This document shows, piece after piece, positions 27,554-38,855 of a stretch of 64,000 nucleotides of DNA; within the stretch, counting starts at the first letter, position 1, and every line of letters begins with the position of its first letter. The DNA lies in the NCBI GenBank assembly GCA_905221605.1, contig CAJNDS010002412.1:1959929-2023928 (forward strand), read 5' to 3'. The position numbers were made by a program, and so were the translations under genes. The notes below the pieces were generated by a model. The model ran no database searches. It was not told the DNA's origin and was given only the letters and a program-made list of their open reading frames with translations. Source of the DNA: Symbiodinium natans (taxonomy: Eukaryota > Sar > Dinophyceae > Suessiales > Symbiodiniaceae).

Positions 27554-30500
27554 TCGTGTTGATCCTAGAGCATTTTGGGTATACATTATAGAACCCCCAA
27601 ACCTATGCAGGTTACCGAAGAAGCCTAGAATGAAGTAGGTTTTGGGTTCTTAAGGGGTTTGGGGGTTTAGGGTTTGATCGCCGAGGTCAGGCGTTTGATG
27701 ATTGCACGTGTGCAGCGACGGGGAAGGTTCAACCTAGCACTCTAAGCCCCAAAAGGCCCTAACCCTAAACCCTTTCTTGAAGCTGGACTTGCTGACTGCC
27801 AAACCCAAAACCCCAAAACCCCAAAACCCCAAAACCCCAAAAACCCAAAAACAAAAAAACAAAAAAACAAAAAAAAACCGAGAAAAAAAAAAAAAAAAAA
27901 AACTATTAAAAAAAAAAAAAACCCTAAACCCCTAAACCCTACTCAGACTTGAGCGCCCGAGGTGCAAAGCCAAGGCTTTCGTCCGAGAGCAGGACGTGGC
28001 CACCGAACCTTTGAGTCGACTTGGAGCTTATGAGGGTTTGGGGGTTTAGGGTTTAGGGGTTTAGGGGTTTAGGGGTTTAGGGGTTTAGGGGTTTAGGGTT
28101 TAGGGTTTAGGGTTTGGGGTTTGGGGTTTAGGGTTTGGGGCTTAGGGTTTGGGGGTTGAGGGTTTAGGGTTTGGGGTTTAGGGTTTGGGGTTTAGGGTTG
28201 AGGGGTTTAGGGTTGAGGGGTTTAGGGGTTTAGGGGTTAGGGGTTAGGGTTTAGGGGTTTGGGTTAGGGTTTAGGGTTTAGGGTTTGGGGGTTTGGGGTC
28301 TAGGGTTTGGGGTTTAGGATGTAGGGTTTGGGGTTTAGAGGTTTAGAGGTTTAGGGGTTTAGGGGTTTAGGGGTTTAGGGGTAGGGGTTTAGGGGTTTAG
28401 GGGTTTAGGGGTTTAGGGGTTTAGGGGTTTAGGGGTTTAGGGGTTTAGGGGTTTACGGGGTTTAGGGGTTTAGGGGTTTAGGGGTTCGGGGGTTGAGGTT
28501 TAGGGTTTAGGTAAACCCAAAACCCTGAACCCTAACCCTAAGTAAGCCCTAACCCTAAACCCCAAACCAAAACCCTAAACCCTCTCTCTCTCTCTCTCTC
28601 AGGCGCTCAGTCAATGTCCTAAACCCTAAACCCTAAACCCTAAAACCTAAACCCTAACCCTAAGCCCTATAAGCCCTAAGCCCTCGAAGATCCCAGCAAC
28701 TGGCTTCAAGAGCCGCGTGGCCAGAGTGCCAGCCCGTAGAGGCAGGAGTAGAAGAAGTTCAGGCCGCCCCAAGCACCGCCGATCCTTAGCAGCTCAGCTT
28801 TGTTTTGGGGGGGGGGGGGGGGGGGGGGGGGGTTTAGGGCTTAAGGGTAGGGTTTAGGGTTTAGGGTTTAAGGGCAGGGTTCAGGGTTTAGGGTTTAGGG
28901 CTGAGGTATAAAGGGCTTAGGGCTTCGGGATCCCCTTGCTTGTGGAGCACCTGATCCTGTTTGAGCCAGGAAAAACCTTTAGGCGCATAAGGACGCACGG
29001 ATTGCTACGGGTATTTGTCCTCCACCCCCGACTCTCCCATAACGGGGATAGTTTTGTCAAAGGTCTATATCTATTTGTTTCCGAACCACCCCCCCCCCCC
29101 CAAAACAAAAAAAAAAAAAAAAAAAAAAGGAGTACATGATAGATAGATAGATAGATAGATATATATAGTTCCTCTAAGCGCTATAACAAGGCTTGGGGGT
29201 TGAGGGCTTCGATTCAACTCCTCCCGGCCAGGCGGGATGCTTGACGCCGGAGCGGATACCGCCGATCTTCGCCGACAGCAGCTCCTCGGTGTAGGGCTTG
29301 GGGTGTAGGGTTTAGGGCTAGGGTTTAGGGTTTAGGGTTTGGGGTTTTGGGTTTAGGGTTTGAGGGTTTAGGGCTTCAGGGTTCTTGTGTTGGTGAAAAG
29401 AAGCGCTGGAACCAACCTCAAGAGTTCGTCGAAGGGTTTGTATGATTATAGGGTTTCGGCTTAGGATTTAGGGAACCTCAAGAGTTCATTGAAGGGTTTG
29501 AGGCTCTGAATGCTCGACCCGAAACGAGGTCCTTAAGGTTCAAAACCCTGAGCACTACACCCATACTGAAGGGACCCGGGTTGCAAGACTCAAGATTTGG
29601 CAAAGGGCAGCAACATGAAAAGTGGGATCATATGCGCCGTGCTGCTTTGTGGCTCAGTCACCATATTATAGTAAAGGGTACCCTGTTCTGGGGTGGGTTG
29701 CTTTAATGAAGGAACCTTATGGCAAAAAAGACAAAGGGCATCACTGGGCCCCCAGGGCTGCTGTAGTCTCCACAATTTTTTGGCCATCTAACCCGGCAAC
29801 AACCGGTTTATGAGAGACGTAGGACGCAGCGGTTTAAAGCAGGAAAGTGCTAAGCCGCCGGAATCCGAAGGAAAAGTGAGGCCATGAGAAAATGAGCAGA
29901 TCCCAAGCCCATTTTGAGCCCTAAGCCCTTTTAAAGACCGGCTTGCCACTTCGCCCGGAGAGTTGCCCTAAACCCTAAACCCTAAACCCTAAACCCTAGA
30001 CGCTAGACCCTAGACCCAAAGCCCTTCCTGAACCCCAAACCCTCTTGACGGCGCGGCTCCTTCTCGAATCGCGCGGACTCGGCCTCTTCGGCCCCAAAGG
30101 CAGCCACCGTGCGGATAGCCATCCTCGGCGATTTTGGAGGTTCAGGGCTTGGGTTTAGTGTTTAGGGTTTAAGAGGTTTAAGGGGTTTAGGGTTTAAGAG
30201 GATAAGGGTTTAGGGTTTAGGGTTTAAGGGGTTTAGGGTTTAGGGTTTAAGGGGTTTAGGGTTTAGGGGTTAGGGGTTGAGGGTTTAGGGTAGCGGGGTC
30301 AGGGCTTGTGTGTCAGGGAGGTTTGGAGGGTTAGTTCTGAAAGGGTATGACCTCCATCCCCTGATACGCAAAGTAGGAGAACCGGCATACTTTGATTTCA
30401 ATCCTTGTAGGGCATACACCATCATCGATACCCAATAACTGCTCCAGAAACCTCGATGGGCCCCCACATTGGTTGTTCAAAATTCTGCCCTATTCCTGGA

Positions 30501-33500
30501 AGCCTAGTAGCAATACCTCGCTCCCTCTCTCTCGCTCTCTCGCTCTGCCGGGCCATCCCCGGGGGTCTCGGCATGCAAGGGCACGAAAAGGCAGCACCTT
30601 TGTGCACGAGAACGCGGCCACATGTACGGACAACCCACACTTACTCGATTCTTCTGGGTGGCTTATATTTCTAAAACCCCCCAAGTGCAGGCCCAAACGC
30701 AGCGACTCCTCAGCCACGGCTGACCTGAAAGGCACAGGGTTGATGTGTCGGAGCTTCCTTCACACTTGTTGGTCTTCCATGCCCTAAAAATTCGACATGC
30801 GCCAGTGCTTCTTCATTCGAAGGGGCCCCTGCTTAGGCTGGAGTTTCGTTCAGGTGCGCGGACCCGAAGCAGCAAGATTGCTGCAAACAGCACATTGGGC
30901 ACGTTGCGCCTCTCTGGAGACCTGCTCAAGACTACAGAACACAAACGATTAAAAGAGTGAGATCAAGTAGCGCCCGGGCGAAGTCCGCTTGCTGGGCGAA
31001 GAACTGGTCCTCGATCGCCTGCCGACATTCCGGTTCGTGCTTGTGAAGACAACCTGAGGGGTCTCATCGCTTGGAGTTTAGGTTTTAGGGTTTAGGGGAG
31101 TTTAGGAACTCAAAAAATCTCGGCCGCTCCACCGAACTCCTTCGAGAAGCCTGAAGCCTGCTAGGCTTTCCTAACCACATCTCACATCTCGAGGCATCCA
31201 GATCCCTCCGCGCCACCGCGCGCGAGGTAGCACAAAGTACCACCGCAAGGATAAACCCTATAAACCCTGCAAACCCTACAAACCCTATAAACCCTAAACC
31301 CTATCAACCCTATAAGACACGCAGGACAACATGCACCCTCTGATTCTCACGACCCCTCGCGCCTTGCCCATGCGGTGGCCCAGGCAAACCAGGATTGGAA
31401 TTGTCGCACACCTTCCGTGTCAGGCGTTCTCGTTTGGGTTTGGTATAGCGGGGGGGGTTGACCTCTTTAAGTGGCTTTCCCTAAACCAAAAAACCAAAAA
31501 CGCTGAACCCTAAACCCTATAAACCCTAAACCCTATCCTTGAGCCCTCGAATGCAGCCGAAGAACACAACCAGGGACAGCTGCCAGCCCGTGGCGAAGGC
31601 CTCGTAAGCATGTGCAGAAACATGACCACGACGTTCAGGGTTTAGGGTTTAGGGTTTTGGGCTTCTTGCTGTTCTCTGCTTCTGAGGTTTTCTGATCTCG
31701 TCCCGAAAGCCCCAGACCCCCAATCTTCATGGAAGCCAAGCAGGATGGCAGGCGAGATCTGCCGAGGCTTTCTAGGGTTTAGGTTGGGATGTTCCTCCCT
31801 AAACCCTAAACCCTACACCCTCAACCCTAAACCCCAAACCCTAAACCCTGAAATTCTAAACCCTAAACCCTAAGTCCTTGATAGGGAGAATAGTACCCCC
31901 GATGATAATCCTATTAGGGACTGTTAGTAGGGGTTGGAGCATCCCAAGGTTTAGGGCAATCCACTTTTGTCAGCTCCAGCCCAGGCACCCGGACTTCGAA
32001 AAGCACCCTCACACTTTTAACCATTTTGCGTGAACCCATGGTTCTGCCAACTGTCCCAAAAACCCAAAACCCAAAACCCTATACAGCATCTCCATGTCGG
32101 AAATATCTAGAGGCTGAGAAATGCAGGCCGGGTTGCGGCCAAAAGCACCACGCAGCCAACCATGCTCTATGCTGGGGTTTAGGGTTTAGGGTGGCTAGCC
32201 CCAGAAAACCTATAAACATAAACATACACCGCAGAAACCCCATAAACCCCATAAACGCTACCAAACCCTCAAAACCCTAAGAACCCATAAGACCCAGTAA
32301 ACCCTATGAACCCTACAAATCCTATACAGGCTTTGGAGACTTTGGCGGGGCTAGGGCCCATGCCAGGGACAAGCCGGCGACGAACTGGCCTGGGTCTTTC
32401 TCCAGCAGAGGGTTTAGAGTCTGGGGTTTAAGGTTTAGGGTTTTAAGGTTTAGAGTGATTCAACAGAGGCTTCTTGACATGGATCCTCAAACTTCCGGAG
32501 GCGTGCTTGAACCCTAAACCCTGGACCCACAAAAGAACCGAAGCCCCGGATAGCAAAGCTTCAGCAACGAGGCGTACTTGCAGGGTGCACTCTGCAAGGT
32601 TGGAAGTCATGCGCAACTTTGTTCTTCAGCATGTACCATCCCAGCACGTGTTCATAATTATACTTGCCAAGGTTTTGGGTTTAGGGTTTAGAGCTTGGGG
32701 GTTAGGGCTGAGGGTTTAGGGTGAAGGGTTTAGGGTTCCCTGCCCCCCTGCCATGCCACCAGGAGGCCGATGGATGCGATCAGGTACCCCAATGCGGTGG
32801 ACATGAACCTGCCGAGGGACTCCGGTATCCTTCAAAAGTTACTAGTTCATGGTTGGGATAGCATGAAAAATCATTAGACTTCTATTCCGTATTGGGTTTA
32901 AGTACCCTTAGAAGTGTAAACTGCTACCCAACTATGACAAAGGTTAATCTCAGACTTCAGTCTAGGAGACGACAGGGCCTGAAGCCATGCGATGATTTGG
33001 GCGTGTGACGAAGCATCAAACCACCATGACTCCTGGTTGAATGGAGGACAGGACGTGCGACGTCTGAAAAGAAGCACCATAAGCACAGCCCAAGGAGCAT
33101 GAAGACGTTGGCAATGTCGGTCTCCAGTCTAGCAGCCACTCCTTCCCGGGGTCCAGAATTTCTTGAGGCTGTAGCAAATCCGAGCAGGTCTCGACCCTAA
33201 GCCTAAGCCCGTTCAAACCCTGGAAGCCCTAAACCCTTTCTGCGTCCGAAGCCCTAAGCCCCCAGCCCGTTTATGCAACAGGCTTGTCAACGACCCGGAA
33301 CCAGATTGAAGTGCTCAATGATCAGAACACGTTCAGACATCGTAGTTCGACTCGTGAAACAGGTGCAGGGTAGGAAGCCTCCAGATTGGGGCTGTCGCCA
33401 GGCACATTCTTGATACCATGACTGGAGCTCACAACATACCGTGGCTAACTACCCCAAACTTCATGGCATGGTAAATGATGTGCCGATTCCTTAGCATTCC

Positions 33501-33557
33501 ACAGTTTAAGGAACCAAGTGAATTCTCCAAGTTCATGTCAACCCCAAACACCCCCCC

Positions 33558-33595
<38 letters not shown>

Positions 33596-36456
33596 CCCCC
33601 AACAAAAAATAAGAATGAAATAATCCCGACACTGCTTGCCAGGCTTTCCTGCGGGCTCGTGCTCATCGTACCAGCTGACATCCAAGCAAAAAAGCACCTG
33701 GACACCACCACTTCTTAGATCCCAAAGGGGCCGGGGGGAATGACAAGGGTGCCCCTTTTTGGGGGCTTCCAAGGGTTTGGGGATTTGGGGGTTTGGGGGC
33801 TTGGGGGTTTGGGGGTTTTGGGGTGGTTTTGGGTTTGGGTTTTTTGGGGTTTGGGGGGGGGTCTGGAGTTTCGGGTTTTCAGAACAATCCCAAAAGGACC
33901 ACTCCCGGGACGGACTCTTCGAGGGACATGCCCCAAATGGCAACACCTTTCAAGGCAGTGTCAGCAAAAAGGGGATTTAGGGTTTAGGGTTCTGGCCTGA
34001 GGCCGGCCAGTCACACTTTCGCCCTGGAAGTGTGCAACTTGCCATGACCCATACAGCCTTACAACCCCAATCCCCACAGTACCCTAAACCCTAAACCCTA
34101 AACCCTAAACCCTAAACCCTAAACCTAAAGCCTCAATCCTCACGTACTTCGGGACTTCCGGCCTGAGCTACCGTAAATGGCGGTACATCCCGTACATTCG
34201 CCCTCTTATGTAACTGTAAGCACCACCAAACCTGGCGCAAGCCGATCCTCTGCTAACTGGGAATGAGAGCTGCGCACTGGCTAACGACCACTCAGAACCC
34301 TCAAACTCCTATCGCTTGAGGGGCTCACGGGATTAGGGCATTGACTTCGAGCGTGGGGTTCAGGAAACTTAGGGTTTAGGGTTTAGGGTTTAGGGCGTAG
34401 GGCTCCGAGTTCCGGGTGCGGAGAGGACCTCCAAAAAGCCCCGGTGCCAGCGAAGTGCCTGAGTTTGTGGCGAGGTCACACGCTCGCACGCCGGTGGTAT
34501 GAAGAGTGCAGTGCATTGCAAGGCCAAAGCCCGGGTCCCCAACCTCTAAGGGTAGGGTTTAGGGTTTAGGGTTTAGGGTTTAGGGTTTAGGGTTTAGGGT
34601 TTAGGGTTTAGGGTTTAGGGTTTAGGGTTTAGGGTTTAGGGTTTAGGGTTTTGGGTTTTGGGTTTTGGGTTTTGGGTTTAGGGCTTCAGCTTACGTTAGC
34701 ATGGCATCAGTGCTGGTAACTCGAGTGCGCCCAGGAACTCATCCTTTCTTACTCTACGAGGGCAAAGCCGAACCTTTCCCAAGAACCTTCCCTCGCGTCG
34801 GAACACTGAGCTGCTTGGGACTCTTGGAAGCAACTATCCTACCACTTTTCGGGTTTGTGGCATTTTTTGCCACCCGCATTGTAAGGTTTAGGGTTGAGGT
34901 TTAGGGCATAGAGCTCAGGGTTCCCGAGCCCTTCTTTGGAAATCTGGGACGGTGCCTGCTTGGATGCCGCCCAGGCGAGGCAAGTTTGCCAGCCGAAGGC
35001 CATTGCGAACTGGATGACGGCCAGTACACCTTAGGGTTTCTTTCCCACCCGTGTCGCAAGCGTTTACGAGAGGTTAGGGTTCAGGGTTCCGGGTACACCT
35101 GGTTTTTTGTCTGTCCCCTGGTTTTCGAGCTCACGATGTACCTCAATGGGATGCACACTGAGTGTGACCATTGCAGCTTGCCTAGCTTGGAGATGGCATG
35201 CGACGATTTGGTGATGTCCTACCCGAAAATATACCCCAACATACTAGAATCCTTCTAAAAGAGCCCCAATTCGGGCACCCCCCTATTTTCGGAAACCCCC
35301 CATTTGGGTTCAGGTTGTTGGTTTGGTGACTCAGGGGTCCAGAATTCGGGCGGAGGCTGAGACGGCGAGGTGCCAATCTTGATGAGGGTCGGCATCATGT
35401 TGTCCATCACGTGCTCCTTCGCTCAGTCCGCAGCCCGCAACCACTTTTACGTACTGACGCCTGACGCGGTCTGGGCTAGCGTTTCCTTTTGACCCTAAAC
35501 CTTGAAACCTTCTTGCCCTACAAACCCTAAACCCGTTTTTAAGGAGACCCTAAACCCTAAACCCTAGGCCCTAACCCCTAAGCCCTAAACCTTTAAGGAG
35601 ACCAGCGCATCTTGAGCTGCAAGGCCTACTTGGCTAGCAGGTGCAGCCTGCTCCGCGCCCGGGAGCACCAGCGTGGAGATGCTATCCTGGGGCTGAAAGT
35701 GTTCGTTCTGTCCATGTGCAAGTTAAGGGTTTATAGGCGGGGCTCTTCTAGCAACGGTGTGGCGATGAAGTGCAGCCAGTTCAGAATAGCAATAGTGCAG
35801 TAATAGTAATAGTAATAGTAGTAGTAATAGTAATAGTAATAGTAATAGTAATAGCAATAGTAATAGTAATAGTAATTGTAATAGTGATAGTAATAGTAAA
35901 AGTGATGATATGTGATGATAATAAGAAGAAGAATGATGATAATAAGAAGAAGAATTATGATAATAAATTATAATAACAAATATACCCTTCCACCGGCACC
36001 CAGCTTTCTCGTCAAGCAGCTGCCGTGAACATGGCAATGGCAGGCGTGGACACTCCCTGCCGCCATGCTGAGCTGGGCACATCATGGAATTTACCAGTTG
36101 AGGGTATCGGATTTGTGGGTTGTCTCCAAACCTCAAAAGCCCCAACACCGAGAGGGGTGGCTTGTTTTAGCGTCGGTTCTCATGGAATTCGGCTTGATCT
36201 AAGGGGATAGGATTAGGGGGGACCCTTGGGGATATAGACCCTCTGAATAAGGTCCCTGTTTCAGAGAGCCAGCAGAGGGTTGAGAAGGGTTCCCTTTTCA
36301 GGGTCCCAACCCTAAACCCTAAACCCTAAACCCCAAACCTCCCCCTTATCCTACCTTGTGAGGGGTTGGGGAAGCTTCACGACGCGTTTGGCCACCCACG
36401 CCTGGGCCAAAGCGAAGACAGCGCCGAAGCCCAAAACAACCTTCTCGCAGCACTTC
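27369..36456 (-). CDS. ABCB-type transporter, transmembrane domain 1 (about 12 exons)
   Basis: Exons: 36380-36456, 35374-35416, 34956-35029, about 33145-33200, 32757-32808, about 31557-31600, 30972-31018, 30060-30123, 29241-29284, 28722-28784, 27981-28008, 27369-27414. In order they follow ABCB TMD1: TM1 (KVVLGFGAVFALAQ), loop (MDNMMPTLIKIG), TM2 (VLAVIQFAMAFGWQTCLAW), a QEILDPG / VAARLETDIANV segment, TM3-4 (FMSTALGYLIASIGLLVAF then ATGWQLSLVVFFG), the coupling helix region AIRTVAAFGAEEAESARFEK, and TM5-6 (GGLNFFYSCLYGLALWFGG). Most joins keep the frame with AG|G acceptors. At about 33160 the frame between QEILDPGK and VAARLETD is off by one base. Introns are full of TTTAGGG-type arrays. The protein is probably an integral membrane exporter; substrate unknown. 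It continues with NBD1 at 22970-13286. Confidence 0.85.
27580..27655. mobile_element. Family Q element, partial
   Basis: GAACCCCCAAACCTATGC and GTAGGTTTTGGGTTCTTAAG, related to copies near 38608 and 45135. Confidence 0.55.
27880..27920. repeat. Poly-A tract
   Basis: Two A runs separated by a short CTATT spacer, next to AAAAACCCC-type repeats, in an ABC intron. Confidence 0.9.
28027..28515 (+). repeat. Long variant telomere-type array (TTTAGGG / TTTAGGGG / TTTGGGG)
   Basis: About 490 bp of mixed 7- and 8-mers, with long sub-runs of the TTTAGGGG variant. The most heterogeneous array in the window; intronic to the ABC gene. Confidence 0.93.
28806..28832 (+). repeat. Poly-G tract followed by TTTAGGG units
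   Basis: About 26 G in a row, 20 bp upstream (in transcription) of the AG|G acceptor of exon 28722-28784. Confidence 0.9.
29600..29795. mobile_element. Family G relative
   Basis: GGCTCAGTCACCA, AAAGGGTACCC, GGGGTGGGTTG, AAAAAGACAAAGGGCATCAC and TGGGCC follow the G-family order, with divergent ends. Confidence 0.55.
31782..31948. mobile_element. Family B element interrupted by CCCTAAA array
   Basis: The left end TTGGGATGTTCCTCCC runs directly into about 80 bp of CCCTAAA units. The rest of the B element (GTCCTTGATAGGGA...GACTGTTAGTAGGGG...CATCCCAA) then resumes. Confidence 0.85.
32846..32943. mobile_element. Family F element
   Basis: TTCATGGTTGGGATAGCATG and ACTGCTACCCAACTATGACA inverted ends with a single TTGGGTTTAAGTACCC unit. 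Same family as UGT intron 4, here inside the ABC gene. Confidence 0.88.
33551..33595. repeat. Long C tract
   Basis: About 40 C with one G near the end; intronic. Confidence 0.93.
34552..34685 (+). repeat. TTTAGGG array
   Basis: Nearly perfect array ending in several TTTTGGG variants; intronic to the ABC gene, between exon 34956-35029 and the next exon. Confidence 0.95.
35225..35305. mobile_element. Family J relative
   Basis: ATACTAGAATCC, AGCCCCAATTCGGGCACCCC and ATTTTCGGAAACCCCCC, matching one end of the J family. Confidence 0.6.
35797..35980 (+). repeat. TAATAG-type microsatellite
   Basis: AGTAATAGTAAT units grading into AATAAGAAGAAG and GATGATAATAAG variants; intronic to the ABC gene. 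Confidence 0.92.
36205..36350. mobile_element. Family E element
   Basis: GGGGATATAGACCCTCTGAA, AGAGAGCC and GGGTTCCCTTTT; uninterrupted at the point where the ankyrin 1 copy carries family D. Contains a short CCCTAAA run near its right end. Confidence 0.8.
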
Positions 36457-37770
36457 CTGGAGCGTGTTTAGGGTCGTTTCAGGGTGCTTGGGGTGTTTGG
36501 GGTGTTTGGTCATTTTTTGTATTTTCCTTTTCTTTTCTTTTCATTTTTTTGTTGGTGGGGGGGGGGTTAGGGTTTTGGTTGATTTTAGGGTTCTGGGCGT
36601 TTAGGGTTTAGAGTTTTTTCGGATTTAGGGTGTTCAGGTTTGTTTTGTTTTTGGGTTTTAGGGTTCTTTAGGGTTTAGGGTGTTTAGGGCTTAGGGTTTG
36701 TGGAGGGTTTTCGTTTTTTTCTTTGGGTTTTTAGGGCTTAGGGTTGAAGGGCTAGGGGTGGGGCTGGCTGGCAGTGTAGGCCGCGCAGCTTCAGGAATTT
36801 GGAGACTGTTGGCCCGAGATGGGCTCCGAGGACCGTAATTAAAGACACAGAAAGACACAAAACATAATAAATAAATACAAAGAAGACTAGAAGAAGACAC
36901 AAAAAAAACACAAAAATAACTGAACTCTGAACCCTACACCCTCAAACACACCAACTTGGTGCTGCCACCCCTCGACGCTTCAGAAAGAGGCATTTCAGGT
37001 CCAGCCTGCTGTTTGGCGGGCCTGAAAGGTGGCTAAGGGTTCAGGCTTTGGGGGCATTGAAGGCGATAAGGTTTCTGAGGGTGCCCCTCAAAGCCCCGAA
37101 CATGAAGCCTTCTAAGCCATCAATCTCCCTTATCCTTTAGGCCAACAAAGCGGCAGGTTCGTGATCAGGCTGGCGCTCCTGGGAGAATGAGGGGGGGCTG
37201 GAGGCCAAAAGGAGGCTCAATCGGCGGAGTGGGTTTAGGGTTTAGGGTTTAGGGTTTAGGGTTTAGGGTGGGGTTTGAAGTTTAGAGTTTAGGTCAGGAA
37301 GGCTTCTAGGAGGAAGCGGCGGGACTTTCACAGGCTGTCGGAGTCTCTTCAGGTCCAGAATTTCAGGGTTTAGGGCTCCGCACCTGCCGGGAGTTCTTCT
37401 ACAATCCCTTGGAGCAAAGCAATTTCAGGACCCTTCATGTAGAACGACCCCCATCTGCTCTGTGCCGTAGCTACAGAGGCATTGAGCGCTGCGCAGTTTC
37501 ACCCACTTGCAAGATCAGCTCTTTCCGGCCACTCAAAAAAAGCCGCGAGGGAGAGCAAGCCTGAAAATCCCGAATTCTGAAAGCCTTTACGGTTAAGCCA
37601 GAAGCCCTGAGCCAAAATCCCAAAGCCTACCGCTTAGAGCGGTCCGGCCATAGGGCCCAAGGTGCTAGAACCCTAGCAAAAATCATATTTGTTTCGGGAA
37701 TGATCGTACCCCCAAAAAAATCCAAAGAATTCCTGAGGGGGATGGGGGGGGGGGGGGTGGGGAATTCGAC

Positions 37771-37817
37771 TCAACGAGCGGCTCGTCGCCCTTCCTGTGG
37801 CCCTTCTGGGCCTTGTC
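37771..37817 (-). CDS. Possible N-terminal exon of the ABC transporter
   Basis: AG|G-bounded 47-nt exon encoding hydrophilic DKAQKGHRKGDEPLVE, which would suit the cytosolic N-terminus before TM1. A second hydrophilic stretch (EADIEAGKVEMECVPLLAPG) lies upstream near 38310-38240. No start codon was identified. Position-based inference only. Confidence 0.35.
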
Positions 37818-38084
37818 CTCGGCACGCCCTAAAGTTTAGGGCAACCCTAAACCCTAGCCCTAAACCCTAAAAAGCCCCAAGCAGAGGCTCAAGCTGCAGA
37901 ACTTGCGATGTGGGGGAGACTTCAAGCGATGGGGCAAGGGGCGGGCGGAAAAATCCGCACTGTATTTCAAAAGGGGGCTGTAGAATCTACAAGAACCCCC
38001 CCCATTGAACAAAGCGTCACAAGCCCTACTACAAGCCCAAACCCCTTGTTTCAACCCAGGTTTCTCTCTTAGGGCTCAAAAAGC

Positions 38085-38220
38085 TGAAGGAGGGACCCTT
38101 GAAAGGAACCTTAGGGGCACGTCGGGGCTACTTAGGAAAATAGGACCTATATAGGGTCCACACAGGGGTTCCTTAGGGAAATAGGATTATAAGGGTCCCT
38201 TCTAGACGTCCCTCCTTATA
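38085..38220. mobile_element. Family O element
   Basis: GAGGGACCCTTGAAAGGAAC and AAGGGTCCCTTCTAGACGTC inverted ends with GGGGCTACTTAGGAAAATAG inside. Related copy at about 59845-60110. Confidence 0.75.
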
Positions 38221-38607
38221 CCCCCTTAGTCCCAAGACCCCCAACGCCCTGGTCTCCCAGGTGCCAGCAGAGGCACACACTCCATCTCAACTTTCCCCGC
38301 CTCGATGTCGGCCTCTGCCTGTACTTGGGCATTTGTCCGTCAATTAACAATTACGAAGCCCCTAGAAAATCCTTCATACAATCACCTCAAAAAACTCTAC
38401 TCTTATTCTTCAGGCGCCTATACTACGGAAGGACACGAGCTCCGCAGTTCCAGCTCCCCGCCCCTGCCCGCACCCACCGGCCTGCTTGCGTCCCAGAAGG
38501 ACCGGCAGACCCTCGCAGGGCCGAGAGATTCAAAATCAATAGAAGGCTTTTCAGCACCCGACGCCTGCCCCTAACCGCCTCGCATCACAAGTCGGAGTAG
38601 AGTACGT

Positions 38608-38705
38608 AAGAACCCAAAAACCTACTTTTTGTTTGTGGGTTCTTAGTATCAACCCCCTTAAAGGATCCTTAGGGAACCTGCAAAAAAGTAGGTCTGGGTT
38701 CTGGA
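38608..38705. mobile_element. Family Q element
   Basis: AAGAACCCAAAAACCTACTT facing AAAAAAGTAGGTCTGGGTTC; related to 45135-45220. Confidence 0.75.
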
Positions 38706-38758
38706 TTCCTCTATCTAAACCGTCAACCCTAAACTGGCCCTAAACCTGAAGACCCTAA

Positions 38759-38855
38759 GCTTGGGCCCCCTTACTTACAGTCCTCAATAGGGATTCTAAA
38801 AGGGGATACTATAATCTCTATCGAGAACTGTTAGTATAAGGGGGAACATCCCAAC
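38759..38855. mobile_element. Family B element
   Basis: CTTGGGCCCCCTTACTTACA and GAACTGTTAGTATAAGGGGG plus AACATCCCAA. Confidence 0.82.

Noticed and set aside
28027-28515. CRISPR-like regularly spaced repeats
   Set aside because: Contiguous 7-8 bp telomere-type units with no unique spacers.
32340-32410. Hydrophobic exon-like stretch QFVAGLSLAWALAP in the ABC region
   Set aside because: Exons 32757-32808 and 31557-31600 join directly in frame with matching edges and give the expected TM3-TM4 sequence, leaving no place for it.
33518-33718. Proline-rich and glycine-rich ORFs
   Set aside because: Translation of the long C tract on either strand.
35770-35973. ORF encoding a VIVIVI-type protein
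   Set aside because: Translation of the TAATAG microsatellite.
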